Of a stretch of DNA of 64,000 nucleotides, positions 27,384 through 35,357 are shown piece after piece. The translations under genes and the position numbers were made by a program. The stretch comes from Pseudomonas sp. A34-9 (GTDB lineage: Bacteria > Pseudomonadota > Gammaproteobacteria > Pseudomonadales > Pseudomonadaceae): NCBI RefSeq assembly GCF_029543085.1, contig NZ_CP119967.1, forward strand, positions 4,552,501 to 4,616,500. The letters are read 5' to 3'. The first letter of the stretch is position 1; each line of letters opens with the position of its first letter. The notes under the pieces were generated by a model. That model did no database searches, was not told the DNA's origin, and was given only the letters and a program-made list of their open reading frames with translations.

Positions 27384-27887
27384 TTAGCGATCCTCCCGCC
27401 GCCGACGCTCCACCAACGGCACCAGATAAACCGGCACTTTGGCCAGTTGCAGGACCCGCGCTGCCGTGCGTCCCAACGGCGTTTCCGCGCCTACCCCATG
27501 GCTGTGACTGCCGACGATCAGCAGATCGACAGAGAGTTTCTGCACCTGGTCGAGAATCACTTGCGACGGATCGCCCTGCACCACGCGCACCGCGCGAATG
27601 CGTTGCAGGTCCTGCTCGCCTTCATCCCCCAGTTCTTCGCGAAAACTTTCCAGCACCCGCTGCTCGATATTGGCGATGACTGTTTTCAGACCCTGGCTGT
27701 GAAATTCGTTCAATGCCTGCTCGTCGAGATAGCTCTGCAACACCGATTCGGCAAACAGCCCCATCGGCTCCACCGCGTGCACCACGTACAAATCGGCATT
27801 GAACGTTCGCGCCAACGCCAGGGCATGCTGCATCACTAACGGTGCGTACAGACCGAGGTCAGTGGCATACAGCATCGAACGAATCAT
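27384..27887 (-). CDS. universal stress protein (UspA family)
   Basis: This 167-residue single Usp domain begins MIRSMLYATDLGLYAP. The ATP-binding motif G-x2-G-x9-G is present in GSHSHGVGAETPLGRTA near the C-terminus. It lies downstream of the 5'-nucleotidase gene and upstream of cysB on the same strand, an order I recall from PAO1 PA1753-PA1754. The specific stress role is unknown. Confidence 0.88.
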   Translation of the reverse strand: MIRSMLYATDLGLYAPLVMQHALALARTFNADLYVVHAVEPMGLFAESVLQSYLDEQALNEFHSQGLKTVIANIEQRVLESFREELGDEGEQDLQRIRAVRVVQGDPSQVILDQVQKLSVDLLIVGSHSHGVGAETPLGRTAARVLQLAKVPVYLVPLVERRRREDR

Positions 27888-27985
27888 ATGACCTCCTCGC
27901 GTGCCAACATGGCGGAGATTTGATTCAGCTTAGCAGTGCCTTGGCGAGTACGACGTGCGACGCAACGTCTTGAAGCACAGGGGCT

Positions 27986-28891
27986 TTAGATCGACGGCTC
28001 GTTGCTGATCCCGTGGGGGACGTGGCCGGTGGCGACCACTTCGCGGGCGAGTTCGCAGTGGCCGGCCTGATCGTCGAAAAACACGTCGGCGGCAAACGCC
28101 TCGAGAAACGCCGACTTGGTCAGGCCACCGAGAAACAGTGACTCGTCGAGACGAATGTCCCACTCGCGCAAGGTGCGGATCACCCGCTCATGCGCGGGCG
28201 CCGAACGCGCAGTCACCAGCGCTGTGCGGATCGGGCAGTCATCATCAGGAAACTCGCGCTGCAACAGATTGAGCGCCGCCAGAAAGCCTTTGAACGGCCC
28301 GCCGCGCAATGGTTCGCGCGCCGCCTCGCGCTCCTTGGCCTGAAACGCTTCCAGCCCGCCGGACTGATAAATACGCTCAGACTCATCGGAAAAAATCACT
28401 GCGTCACCGTCGAAGGCGATGCGTAATTCATCGCTGGCGGCGCGGCTGGCGCCTCCGGACAGAATGGTCGCGGCGGCGAAACCGGCGTCCAGTGCCGCAC
28501 GCACATCCTCGGCATGGGTCGAGAGAAACAGATCGCAACCAAAGGCTTTGAGATACGGATAAGGACTGCGCCCGCCCACAAATGCTGCGCGGGAAATCGC
28601 CAGACCGTAATGGTGAATCGAGTTGAACACGCGCAGCCCGGTGTCGGCGCTGTTGCGCGAGACCAGAATCACCTCGACCCGTGCACGGCCGAGGCGACTG
28701 TTCAGGCTCAGGAGTTTTTCCACCAGCGGGAAGGCATCGCCGGGCGCGAGGATCTCGTCTTCGTGCTCGATCTGGTATTGCCGATAGGCTTCAACGCCGC
28801 TCGACAGGTAAACCTTGTGGCTTTCGCTCAGGTCGAACAAGGCACGCGACGAGATCGCCAGCACCAGTTTGTCATCAATGTTCTTCGCCAT
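27986..28891 (-). CDS. cytosolic 5'-nucleotidase I-like protein
   Basis: The 301-residue protein resembles the 5'-nucleotidase (cN-I) family, with SSRALFDLSESH replacing the usual DxD-type motif region, VILVSRNSADTGLRVF and FDGDAVIFSDESE as the HAD-like blocks, and FFDDQAGHCE near the end. It should dephosphorylate nucleoside monophosphates. The start at 28891 follows a GGGGG run by 5 nt. It lies in a leftward series with the ketopantoate-reductase-like gene. Confidence 0.82.
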   Translation of the reverse strand: MAKNIDDKLVLAISSRALFDLSESHKVYLSSGVEAYRQYQIEHEDEILAPGDAFPLVEKLLSLNSRLGRARVEVILVSRNSADTGLRVFNSIHHYGLAISRAAFVGGRSPYPYLKAFGCDLFLSTHAEDVRAALDAGFAAATILSGGASRAASDELRIAFDGDAVIFSDESERIYQSGGLEAFQAKEREAAREPLRGGPFKGFLAALNLLQREFPDDDCPIRTALVTARSAPAHERVIRTLREWDIRLDESLFLGGLTKSAFLEAFAADVFFDDQAGHCELAREVVATGHVPHGISNEPSI

Positions 28892-28921
28892 GTTTGCCCC
28901 CAGCACCCGCAAAAAAACAAC

Positions 28922-29875
28922 TCAAGTGTTGCGTCGATCAATAAAGCTCAATGTTCGATACAGCGCCTCGATTCGCGGCAGTTCACACCCCGCCGCCTTG
29001 GCTGCCGCCAGTGGTCGGGCGTAGATCGCCTCCAGCTCCAGCGGTCGCTTGTGCAAAAAGTCGTGATACATGCTCGGCCAGTAGTCGGCCATTTTCTCGG
29101 TCATCGTGAACAGGAAATCGGCATAACCGGATGGCACTTCCAGACCACACGCTTTGGCGCCCTGCACCACTTCGGCCATCAACGCCTGAATCAACGCGCG
29201 GCTGTCGGCATCGGCCATCAGCGGCGTGGTACTGGCACCGAGCAGCACCGAGAGACCGTTATAAGGAATGTTCCAGATCAGTTTCTGCCAGCGTGCCTGA
29301 TGCAGATTGGGCATCGCCTGGGAATCGATGCCGGCGGCGCGGAACAGTCCCGAACCTTCCTCGACAAGCGCCATACGCGCAATGTCATCGGCCGCCGGGC
29401 CGCTGTGGTAGCCGACGTTCACCGCGCCAAGTGCTTGATGGGTCACCTGCCCGGGGCCGTCGCGATGCACGCAGATCAGGCACAGACCGCCGAGCAGATG
29501 CAACGAGTCAGGCAGCCGTTCACGCAGGCTGTCCTCGACGTCGAGGCCGTTTTGCAGCACCAGCACTTTTGCATCGGGTTTTGCCGCTTGAATGATCGAC
29601 GGAGCCAGGCTGGCATTGCTGGTGGTCTTGGCGCCCACCAGCAGCCAGTCGCACTTGGGCATGTCTTCAGCCGAAGAGTAGGCCTGCACCGGGTTGAGCG
29701 TCAGCAGGCCATGCACCGCGCTGTCCACCTGCAAGCCGCGCTCGGCCACCGCGGAAAACTCGCTGCGCAACAGAAAGTACACATCGAAGCCGGCGCGCGC
29801 CAGCATCAGACCGTAAAACCCGCCGATGGCACCGGTGCCGATAATCCCCACGACCGGTTTGTTGATTGTCCCCAT
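28922..29875 (-). CDS. 2-dehydropantoate 2-reductase-like protein (PanE/ApbA family)
   Basis: The 317-residue protein has the NAD(P) motif GIIGTGAIGGFYG at about 10-22, QNGLD and the KLIWNIPYNGLS segment with the catalytic-type lysine and asparagine. It may make pantoate for coenzyme A, but Pseudomonas carries several paralogues and this one could act on another 2-oxo acid. Its ATG immediately follows the stop codon of the upstream thioredoxin-like gene with no spacing, indicating one operon. Confidence 0.85.
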   Translation of the reverse strand: MGTINKPVVGIIGTGAIGGFYGLMLARAGFDVYFLLRSEFSAVAERGLQVDSAVHGLLTLNPVQAYSSAEDMPKCDWLLVGAKTTSNASLAPSIIQAAKPDAKVLVLQNGLDVEDSLRERLPDSLHLLGGLCLICVHRDGPGQVTHQALGAVNVGYHSGPAADDIARMALVEEGSGLFRAAGIDSQAMPNLHQARWQKLIWNIPYNGLSVLLGASTTPLMADADSRALIQALMAEVVQGAKACGLEVPSGYADFLFTMTEKMADYWPSMYHDFLHKRPLELEAIYARPLAAAKAAGCELPRIEALYRTLSFIDRRNT

Positions 29876-30262
29876 TTATGGCAACTCCTCTGCAATTCGA
29901 CCCAGTGCCTGCACCAGCGCCGCGTTCAACGCTTCGACCGTCAGGCGCGTGTGCAATGCCCCAAAGAACTCGCCGTCGCGCACCACAAACAGCGCCGGCA
30001 AATGAAAGACCTGATAGCGCTCCACCAGCCCGCCGTTGTCGCCGGCATCGATCCAGCACAGGCGATCAATCCCCAGCGCCAGATCCGGCAACACTTCGCG
30101 GGCATAACGGCAACTGGCGCAGCCGACGCTGGTGAAAATCACCAGCGAAACGCCGCTCATCGCCAATAGCCGTTGGTCGGCGTCGAAATCGGTCAGTTCG
30201 GATTCGACCACTATACTGGGGGAAACAATGTCAAATGGCCGACACAGGGAGTCTGTGCTCAT
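29876..30262 (-). CDS. thioredoxin-like protein with CASC active site
   Basis: The thioredoxin fold shows LVIFTSVGCASCRYAREVL, in which Cys-Ala-Ser-Cys replaces CGPC, and a cis-proline in FHLPALFVV. There is no signal peptide, so it is cytoplasmic. The partner is unknown. The start at 30262 is chosen with modest support (128 residues); it is within one base of the start of the divergent PilZ-like gene, so the two 5' ends are back to back. The downstream reductase starts directly after its stop. Confidence 0.8.
   Translation of the reverse strand: MSTDSLCRPFDIVSPSIVVESELTDFDADQRLLAMSGVSLVIFTSVGCASCRYAREVLPDLALGIDRLCWIDAGDNGGLVERYQVFHLPALFVVRDGEFFGALHTRLTVEALNAALVQALGRIAEELP
30212..30217 (+). 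promoter_or_regulatory. candidate -10 box for the PilZ-like gene
   Basis: TATACT lies 44 bp before the ATG at 30261, with a poor -35. It falls inside the N-terminal coding sequence of the divergent thioredoxin-like gene. A CAGGGAG ribosome site follows at 30244-30250. Confidence 0.35.
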
Positions 30263-30704
30263 GGGACGTTTCATTCCTCATCCGGACGAGGTGCCGGTTG
30301 AATTAACCTTGCTCAAGCCTGAGTGTATTTCCAGGCAACAGCTGCACACTATCAGCCTCGGCGGCATCGCTTGCAATTACCACCGTGCCTGGCGTCATGG
30401 CACGGCTCTGCAGGTACGCATGCCGACGCTCAATGCCGACATCTGCTACCCGGGCTATGTGGCGTGGTGCCTGCGGCGCAAAAAAGGCTATCTGGTGGGC
30501 ATCGCGTTTACCGATGAGCAGACGCTGTTCAGCGCGCGAATGGGTGAGCAGGTGTGTCAGATCGAACGCTTTTGCCGCATGAACGAAAGCCACGATGACC
30601 TCCAGGACATTCAGGCGCTGGCCCTGCAATGGGTCGAGCAACACGCCGACGAGTTCTCTCATGACAGCGTGCGCAAGGCTTTCGCCCAGCCAGTGCTGGA
30701 CTGA
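30261..30704 (+). CDS. PilZ-domain-like protein (degenerate c-di-GMP motif)
   Basis: This 147-residue protein has a PilZ-like core with LHTISLGGIACNY where the [D/N]xSxxG motif should be. The aspartate position is Thr and no upstream RxxxR is visible, so c-di-GMP binding is doubtful. The rest is polar and helical at the C-terminus. Alternative starts are the GTG at 30255 and the ATG at 30228, the latter overlapping the divergent thioredoxin-like gene. It precedes the class I DAHP synthase with 143 bp between. Confidence 0.75.
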   Translation: MGRFIPHPDEVPVELTLLKPECISRQQLHTISLGGIACNYHRAWRHGTALQVRMPTLNADICYPGYVAWCLRRKKGYLVGIAFTDEQTLFSARMGEQVCQIERFCRMNESHDDLQDIQALALQWVEQHADEFSHDSVRKAFAQPVLD

Positions 30705-30847
30705 CCGTCTTCTCCAAACCGTTACATGCCCATTGTCGAGCAGGCGCTTTACGCGCTAAGGTTCCGCTCCCCGACGCGCTTAAATCTGCTGTGCTCCGCC
30801 GCGCGGGGATCGCTGGCGGCCGGCACCCGTGACCTGACGAGTAAACG

Positions 30848-31924
30848 ATGGCTGATTTACCGATCAACGACCTAAACGTCGCCTCTAACGAGACCCTGAT
30901 CACTCCCGATCAGCTCAAGCGTGATATCCCTCTGAGCGACGCTGCCCTGCGCACCGTCACCAAGGGCCGCGAAGTCATTCGCAACATTCTTGATGGCACC
31001 GACCACCGTCTGTTCGTAGTGATCGGCCCGTGCTCGATCCACGACATCAAGGCTGCCCACGAATACGCCGATCGCCTGAAGGTGCTGGCGGAGGAAGTCT
31101 CCGACACCCTGTATCTGGTCATGCGCGTGTATTTCGAGAAGCCACGCACCACCGTCGGCTGGAAAGGCCTGATCAACGATCCGTACCTGGACGACTCGTT
31201 CAAGATTCAGGACGGTCTGCACATCGGTCGTCAGTTGCTGCTGGATCTGGCCGAAAAAGGCCTGCCGACCGCGACCGAAGCCCTCGACCCGATCTCCCCG
31301 CAGTATCTGCAGGACCTGATCAGCTGGTCGGCCATCGGCGCGCGCACCACCGAATCGCAGACTCACCGGGAAATGGCTTCCGGCCTGTCCTCGGCCGTCG
31401 GCTTCAAGAACGGCACCGACGGTGGCCTGACCGTGGCGATCAACGCCTTGCAGTCGGTGTCCAGCCCGCACCGTTTCCTCGGTATCAACCAGGAAGGTGG
31501 CGTGTCGATCGTCACCACCAAAGGCAACGCCTACGGTCACGTAGTGCTGCGCGGCGGTAACGGCAAGCCGAACTACGATTCGGTCAGCGTGGCCCTGTGC
31601 GAACAGGCGCTGGACAAGGCGAAGATCAAGCCGAACATCATGGTCGATTGCAGCCACGCCAACTCCAACAAGGACCCGGCCCTGCAACCACTGGTGATGG
31701 AGAACGTCGCCAACCAGATCCTCGAAGGCAACCAGTCGATCATCGGCCTGATGGTCGAGAGTCACCTGAACTGGGGTTGCCAGGCCATTCCGAAAGACCT
31801 CGCCGACCTGCAATACGGCGTGTCGATCACCGATGCATGCATCGACTGGTCTGCCACCGAGAACACCCTGCGCAGCATGCACGCCAAGCTCAAGGACGTG
31901 TTGCCGAAACGCCAGCGCGCCTGA
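30848..31924 (+). CDS. class I 3-deoxy-7-phosphoheptulonate (DAHP) synthase
   Basis: This is a 358-residue AroF/AroG/AroH-type enzyme. FVVIGPCSIHD, MRVYFEKPRTTVGWKGLIND and MVDCSHANSNKD supply the metal and substrate residues of class I DAHP synthases, which are normally feedback-inhibited by one aromatic amino acid. It corresponds to PAO1 PA1750 from memory. Together with the class II enzyme at 16.4 kb it gives two unrelated entry points to the shikimate pathway. A strong terminator follows. Confidence 0.95.
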   Translation: MADLPINDLNVASNETLITPDQLKRDIPLSDAALRTVTKGREVIRNILDGTDHRLFVVIGPCSIHDIKAAHEYADRLKVLAEEVSDTLYLVMRVYFEKPRTTVGWKGLINDPYLDDSFKIQDGLHIGRQLLLDLAEKGLPTATEALDPISPQYLQDLISWSAIGARTTESQTHREMASGLSSAVGFKNGTDGGLTVAINALQSVSSPHRFLGINQEGGVSIVTTKGNAYGHVVLRGGNGKPNYDSVSVALCEQALDKAKIKPNIMVDCSHANSNKDPALQPLVMENVANQILEGNQSIIGLMVESHLNWGCQAIPKDLADLQYGVSITDACIDWSATENTLRSMHAKLKDVLPKRQRA

Positions 31925-31940
31925 CCGGCGTTTTGCAGGC

Positions 31941-31977
31941 ATAAAAAAACGCCGGGCAGTGCCCGGCGTTTTTGTGT
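31941..31977. terminator. terminator between class I DAHP synthase and the GNAT gene
   Basis: ACGCCGGGCA / TGCCCGGCGT is preceded by seven A's and followed by T's; it suits both convergent genes. Confidence 0.88.
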
Positions 31978-31984
31978 GTGGGAT

Positions 31985-32266
31985 TCAGATTTTCGCGGCG
32001 CGGCGCTGATGACGTTCCATGTAGCGCTCGACGTAGGAGCATGACGGGATCACCGTGTAGCCCATTTCTTCGGCGTACTGCAAAGCGCTTTCTGTCAGCG
32101 CTGCCGCTATGCCCCGGCCGCGCAAGGCATTGGGCACGAATGTGCGATAGATATCCAGGGTCTGTTTCCCCAGATCCATATAGGTCAGGTAGGCACGATG
32201 ACCGTCCACATTGGTCTCGAACTGATGACCAGCCTGGTCATGGTGGATGGACAACGCCTCGCTCAT
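31985..32266 (-). CDS. small GNAT-family N-acetyltransferase (YjdJ/COG2388 type)
   Basis: The 93-residue minimal acetyltransferase has the CoA-binding block FVPNALRGRGIAAALTESAL and then IPSCSYVERYMERHQ. Such short GNATs acetylate unknown small molecules or proteins. The ATG at 32266 follows GAGGAG by 6 nt. A candidate promoter (TTGAGC-18-TACTAT on the minus strand, 32403-32432) lies upstream, inside a larger region without clear genes. Confidence 0.85.
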   Translation of the reverse strand: MSEALSIHHDQAGHQFETNVDGHRAYLTYMDLGKQTLDIYRTFVPNALRGRGIAAALTESALQYAEEMGYTVIPSCSYVERYMERHQRRAAKI

Positions 32267-32303
32267 CACTACTCCTCGCGGGTCTTGAATTCTGACCCCT
32301 ACC

Positions 32304-32573
32304 TTACCGATGTTTTTCCGGCGAAGGAACATCTACGCCACCCCGTGCCTGATGGACACCGAGAAGAGCCACACCGATCTCGCGCAACCTGGCACTTGAT
32401 AAATAGTAGGCACCATTGGCAAAAATGCTCAAGGTGCGCTCGTCATCAAGCGGGTTGACGGGGGTTGCTCCAAAGGACGCAGAGGTGAATGGGGAGAAGA
32501 TCTTCCCGGGCCACTCACCTGAACATTGCCGGATGTTGAGACTTAAGACGTGCAGCCTTTTTTAAAGTCACCT
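32304..32573 (-). other. startless open stretch of about 90 codons upstream of the GNAT gene
   Basis: On the minus strand the frame runs from after a stop at 32574-32576 to a TAA at 32304-32306 without interruption. It has no ATG or plausible GTG/TTG start for its first half. Its C-terminal part (for example ANGAYYLSSARLREIGVALL) looks protein-like. It could be a remnant or chance. The region also contains the candidate GNAT promoter. Confidence 0.3.
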
Positions 32574-32574
32574 C

Positions 32575-32808
32575 AACATGGACAAAGATAAGCGAAGCAG
32601 CGCGCAAAATCGGAACAAAAGTGTCGACGAATTCATCTAGACAGACTTTAGCCAAGACTGCAAAAACAGCACGTGGCAACGGGAACTTTTTCTCATTAAC
32701 TCGCTCAGCTCGGGGCTTGCAGCTGGGTATTTTTTAAACAGCGCAGTTAAAAGTTGCTCGAAAAAGAATCAACGCCTACAATTTTTTTTGCTTCTTGCCT
32801 TACGTCAG
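32575..32808. other. AT-rich non-coding region upstream of oprI
   Basis: About 230 bp are markedly AT-richer than the rest of the window and carry A- and T-tracts, as is common upstream of very strong promoters. A weak stem CAGCT/AGCTG followed by T's lies near 32706-32735. I see no gene in it. Confidence 0.5.
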
Positions 32809-32836
32809 TTTACTTACTACAAGTAATGGGTAGTAT
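32809..32836 (+). promoter_or_regulatory. candidate oprI promoter
   Basis: TTTACT and TAGTAT are 16 bp apart, with the start predicted near 32843 and a leader of about 63 nt. GAAGGGGA at 32893-32900 is the ribosome site. Confidence 0.5.
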
Positions 32837-32905
32837 GTACGCCGGCTATTTCCTCAATCGTGAGGAGACAGCCACTTAATTTGAAAGTCCTTGAAGGGGA
32901 ACACG

Positions 32906-33157
32906 ATGAACAACGTTCTGAAATTCTCTGCTCTGGCTCTGGCCGCAGTTCTGGCTACCGGTTGCAGCAGCGCATCGAAAGAAACCGAAGCACGTCTGAC
33001 CGCTACTGAAGACGCAGCTGCTCGCTCCCAGGCTCGTGCAGACGAAGCTTACCGTAAAGCTGATGAAGCTCTGGCTGCTGCTCAAAAAGCACAACAGACT
33101 GCTGACGAAGCTAACGAGCGTGCTCTGCGCATGCTGGACAAAGCTAGCCGCAAGTAA
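32906..33157 (+). CDS. oprI: outer-membrane lipoprotein OprI (Lpp-like)
   Basis: The precursor has 83 residues, with signal peptide [19 protein letters not shown] and the lipidated Cys20 in the lipobox ATGC. The mature chain is an alanine-rich heptad-repeat coiled coil ending in SRK, whose terminal lysine can be linked to peptidoglycan. It is one of the most abundant Pseudomonas proteins. Codon use is extremely biased, as in highly expressed genes, and a strong terminator follows. The adjacent gene encodes an L,D-transpeptidase, which could attach such a lipoprotein to the wall. Confidence 0.97.
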   Translation: MNNVLKFSALALAAVLATGCSSASKETEARLTATEDAAARSQARADEAYRKADEALAAAQKAQQTADEANERALRMLDKASRK

Positions 33158-33180
33158 TAATCCCTCGGGATTGTTATCAA

Positions 33181-33212
33181 GCCGACCCGATTTTTCGGGT
33201 CGGCTTTTTTGT
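33181..33212 (+). terminator. intrinsic terminator of oprI
   Basis: GCCGACCCGA / TCGGGTCGGC forms a tight stem with a T-loop and is followed by six T's. Confidence 0.9.
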
Positions 33213-33233
33213 GCCCGGTGCTTTTCCCGGGCA

Positions 33234-33270
33234 ATAAAAAACCCGCCGACGCTACAGGCATCGGCGGGTG
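33234..33270 (-). terminator. intrinsic terminator of the L,D-transpeptidase gene
   Basis: Read on the minus strand, ACCCGCCGA and its complement are followed by a T-run. A separate small GCCCGG/CCGGGC hairpin at 33214-33232 lies between the two terminators. Confidence 0.8.
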
Positions 33271-33282
33271 TTTAACCTCGAC

Positions 33283-34254
33283 TTACTGCTGCAAGTCGAT
33301 CGGTGTGTTCGAGACCATCGGCGCCGAGGTATTCGGCGTGCCGATTTCAGTTGGCAGACCATCTTCAGCTGCGACCACATCACGCACCACATCCCAGTTC
33401 ACGCGCAGGTTGCTGGTGACGTCTTCACGCTTGAGCATCGCATTGATCACGGCCGTGTGCTTGTCGACCACCGACGGGTTGCCCTTGTCGTCGATCGGCG
33501 TGTGCGCTTCCAGATAGACCTTGCCGCCACTGCTGCCGAACTTGTAGGCATCGTTGAGGATGCGCACCGACGTGCCTACCGGGACCATGCTGGCCATTTC
33601 CAGCACGTTGTTGTTGAACATACGGAAGCAGCCGTGGCTGGTGCGCATGCCGATACCGAATTTCTTGTTCGAACCGTGGATCAAGTAACCCGGCGTGCCG
33701 AGGGTGAACTTGAACGGACCCAGCGGATTGTCCGGGCCTGCCGGCACGACGTTTGGCAGCGGGTCGCCATCAGCAGCGTGCTCAGCCTTGATCGACGCCG
33801 GAGGTGTCCAGGTCGGGTTTGGCGTCTTGGCGGTGATCGAGGTATGCGCAATCGGCGAACCCCAGCCCTCACGACCGATACCCAGCGGGAACGTGTACAC
33901 CACGTTGCGGCCTTTCGGGAAATAGTAGAGGCGGTATTCGGCAAGGTTGATGACGATGCCTTCACGCGGGCCCGGCGGCAGAATGAAACGGGTCGGCAAG
34001 ACGATTTCGGTGCCGGCGCCCGGCAACCAGGCATCGACGCCCGGGTTGGCCGCAACCATTTCCGAGTAACCCAGATCGTACTTCGTGCCCAGATCGGCGA
34101 AGGTGTCTTCGTACTTGGCTTTGATCACCTGCACCTGACCGATGATGTCTTCACCGGGTGGTGGCAGGGGAAACTCCAATGCAGCAACGGGACCGGCCAC
34201 ACACAGGGCGGCAAGTGACAGGCAGCGGGTGACGGCAGGAAAGCGCGGCAACAT
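33283..34254 (-). CDS. L,D-transpeptidase (YkuD domain), periplasmic
   Basis: The start at 34254 has AAGGAT 8 nt upstream and gives a signal peptide MLPRFPAVTRCLSLAALCVA with cleavage near VAA-LEF; upstream in-frame ATGs are less likely. A LysM-like segment (about 40-95) precedes the YkuD domain, whose catalytic block is HGSN followed by SHGCFRM with Cys209. L,D-transpeptidases make 3-3 peptidoglycan links or anchor lipoproteins. Its position convergent to oprI makes OprI anchoring an attractive but unproved role (323 residues). Confidence 0.93.
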   Translation of the reverse strand: MLPRFPAVTRCLSLAALCVAGPVAALEFPLPPPGEDIIGQVQVIKAKYEDTFADLGTKYDLGYSEMVAANPGVDAWLPGAGTEIVLPTRFILPPGPREGIVINLAEYRLYYFPKGRNVVYTFPLGIGREGWGSPIAHTSITAKTPNPTWTPPASIKAEHAADGDPLPNVVPAGPDNPLGPFKFTLGTPGYLIHGSNKKFGIGMRTSHGCFRMFNNNVLEMASMVPVGTSVRILNDAYKFGSSGGKVYLEAHTPIDDKGNPSVVDKHTAVINAMLKREDVTSNLRVNWDVVRDVVAAEDGLPTEIGTPNTSAPMVSNTPIDLQQ

Positions 34255-34356
34255 CCGGAAAATCCTTCGCATGATCATCAAGGGTATAAGAGCGTGATTG
34301 TACACCGCACCCCGGGCGTTCGGGGAGACAGCCCGATAGGCAGACAGAACTCTTCA

Positions 34357-34388
34357 TGTTGGAGCTGCCGCAGGCTGCGATCTTTTGA
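34357..34388 (+). repeat. single REP copy, GGAGCTGCCGCAGGCTG variant
   Basis: This is one unpaired copy with GTTGGAG replacing GTAGGAG, just after the stop of the small CxxC protein gene. Confidence 0.8.
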
Positions 34389-34390
34389 CT

Positions 34391-34684
34391 TCAGAGCTCG
34401 AACCGCAATTCCGGCCAGATCGGCGAGGTGCCGCGCTTCTGCGACTCCAGAATCGCCCGGCACAGCGAGCACAGGCGCTGATCCTGAAACACCCGGCGAT
34501 CCACGCTCGACCAGCGCGGTTGCGCCGGCAGCAGACTGCCGCAGAGGGTGCGATCGGCCGAACCACCGAGTTCGAGTTGACGGGTCACCAGATGCACCCG
34601 CACTTCCTGGCAGGCGAACAGATCCAGCTGCTCGTCAGGCTCGATCAGTTGGTAGGCAAACAGGGACCAGGCAGAACGCGACAT
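34391..34684 (-). CDS. conserved-looking small protein with a CxxC motif, function unknown
   Basis: The 97-residue protein starts MSRSAWSLFAYQLIEPDEQL after GGAGCCCCCG. It has no signal peptide or membrane segment. The C-terminal LCSLCRAILESQKRG contains a CxxC that may bind metal, and there is one more cysteine early (LFACQE). I do not recognise the family. It lies between the L,D-transpeptidase and tesA, all on the minus strand. Confidence 0.7.
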   Translation of the reverse strand: MSRSAWSLFAYQLIEPDEQLDLFACQEVRVHLVTRQLELGGSADRTLCGSLLPAQPRWSSVDRRVFQDQRLCSLCRAILESQKRGTSPIWPELRFEL

Positions 34685-34741
34685 CGGGGGCTCCAAATAA
34701 GGGGGCGCCACATTAGCCGAAAGCCTGCCCGTAGAAAAGCC

Positions 34742-35347
34742 TCATAACAGCGGTTTTAGCGTCGGCCAGACATTTTCCAGCAACTTGCCCTGAGCCCCGG
34801 CCGCCGGGTGCAGACCATCGGCCTGCATCAAGTCCGGATGACCGCCCACGCCGTCGAGGAAAAACGGCACCAGCGGGATCTTTTTATCGTCGGCGAGTTT
34901 GCCGTAGACCTCGGCGAAGGCATCGGTGTAACGCTTGCCGTAGTTGGGCGGCAGTTGCATGCCGAGCAGCAGCACCTTGGCTCCGCTCTGGCGGGAGCTG
35001 TCGATCATCGAGGCAAGATTTTGTTGCAATTGAGTTGGCGGCATTCCGCGCAAGCCATCGTTGCCGCCCAGCTCGAGGATCACCAGCTCCGGCTTATGCT
35101 CTGCAAGCAGCGCCGGCAGCCGCGCCTGGCCTCCGGCACTGGTGTCGCCGCTGATCGAGGCATTGACCACTTTGTCGTCGAAACCCTCCTGTTTGAGCCG
35201 TTGCTCGAGCAACGACACCCACCCCAAGCGGGTATCCAGTCCGAAACCGGCGCTGATACTATCGCCAACGATCAGGACAGTACCCGCCGCTGCGTTCTGG
35301 GCCATGCACATCAAGGCCAGGCCAGCACTCAAAAACCACACACGCAT
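34742..35347 (-). CDS. tesA: periplasmic SGNH esterase/thioesterase I TesA
   Basis: The 201-residue protein has a signal peptide ending about AQNAAAG, then block I GDSISAG with the nucleophile Ser30, block III GGNDGLRG and block V DGLHP carrying Asp/His. It is a lysophospholipase/acyl thioesterase of the periplasm. The ATG at 35347 has GGAG 6 nt upstream; an in-frame ATG at 35359 is possible. The start is 10 bp from the start of the divergent ABC ATPase gene, the arrangement known for tesA and ybbA. Confidence 0.93.
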   Translation of the reverse strand: MRVWFLSAGLALMCMAQNAAAGTVLIVGDSISAGFGLDTRLGWVSLLEQRLKQEGFDDKVVNASISGDTSAGGQARLPALLAEHKPELVILELGGNDGLRGMPPTQLQQNLASMIDSSRQSGAKVLLLGMQLPPNYGKRYTDAFAEVYGKLADDKKIPLVPFFLDGVGGHPDLMQADGLHPAAGAQGKLLENVWPTLKPLL

Positions 35348-35357
35348 CGGATTCTCC

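Noticed and set aside
32198..32458. An 86-codon plus-strand frame over the GNAT start region
   Set aside because: It overlaps the GNAT gene and its promoter, has no ribosome site and no recognisable content.
32623..32641. SalI, EcoRI and XbaI hexamers packed in 19 bp, resembling a vector polylinker
   Set aside because: The flanks look like native AT-rich chromosome and no vector sequence follows. Chance is the likeliest explanation, though a check of independent reads would settle it.
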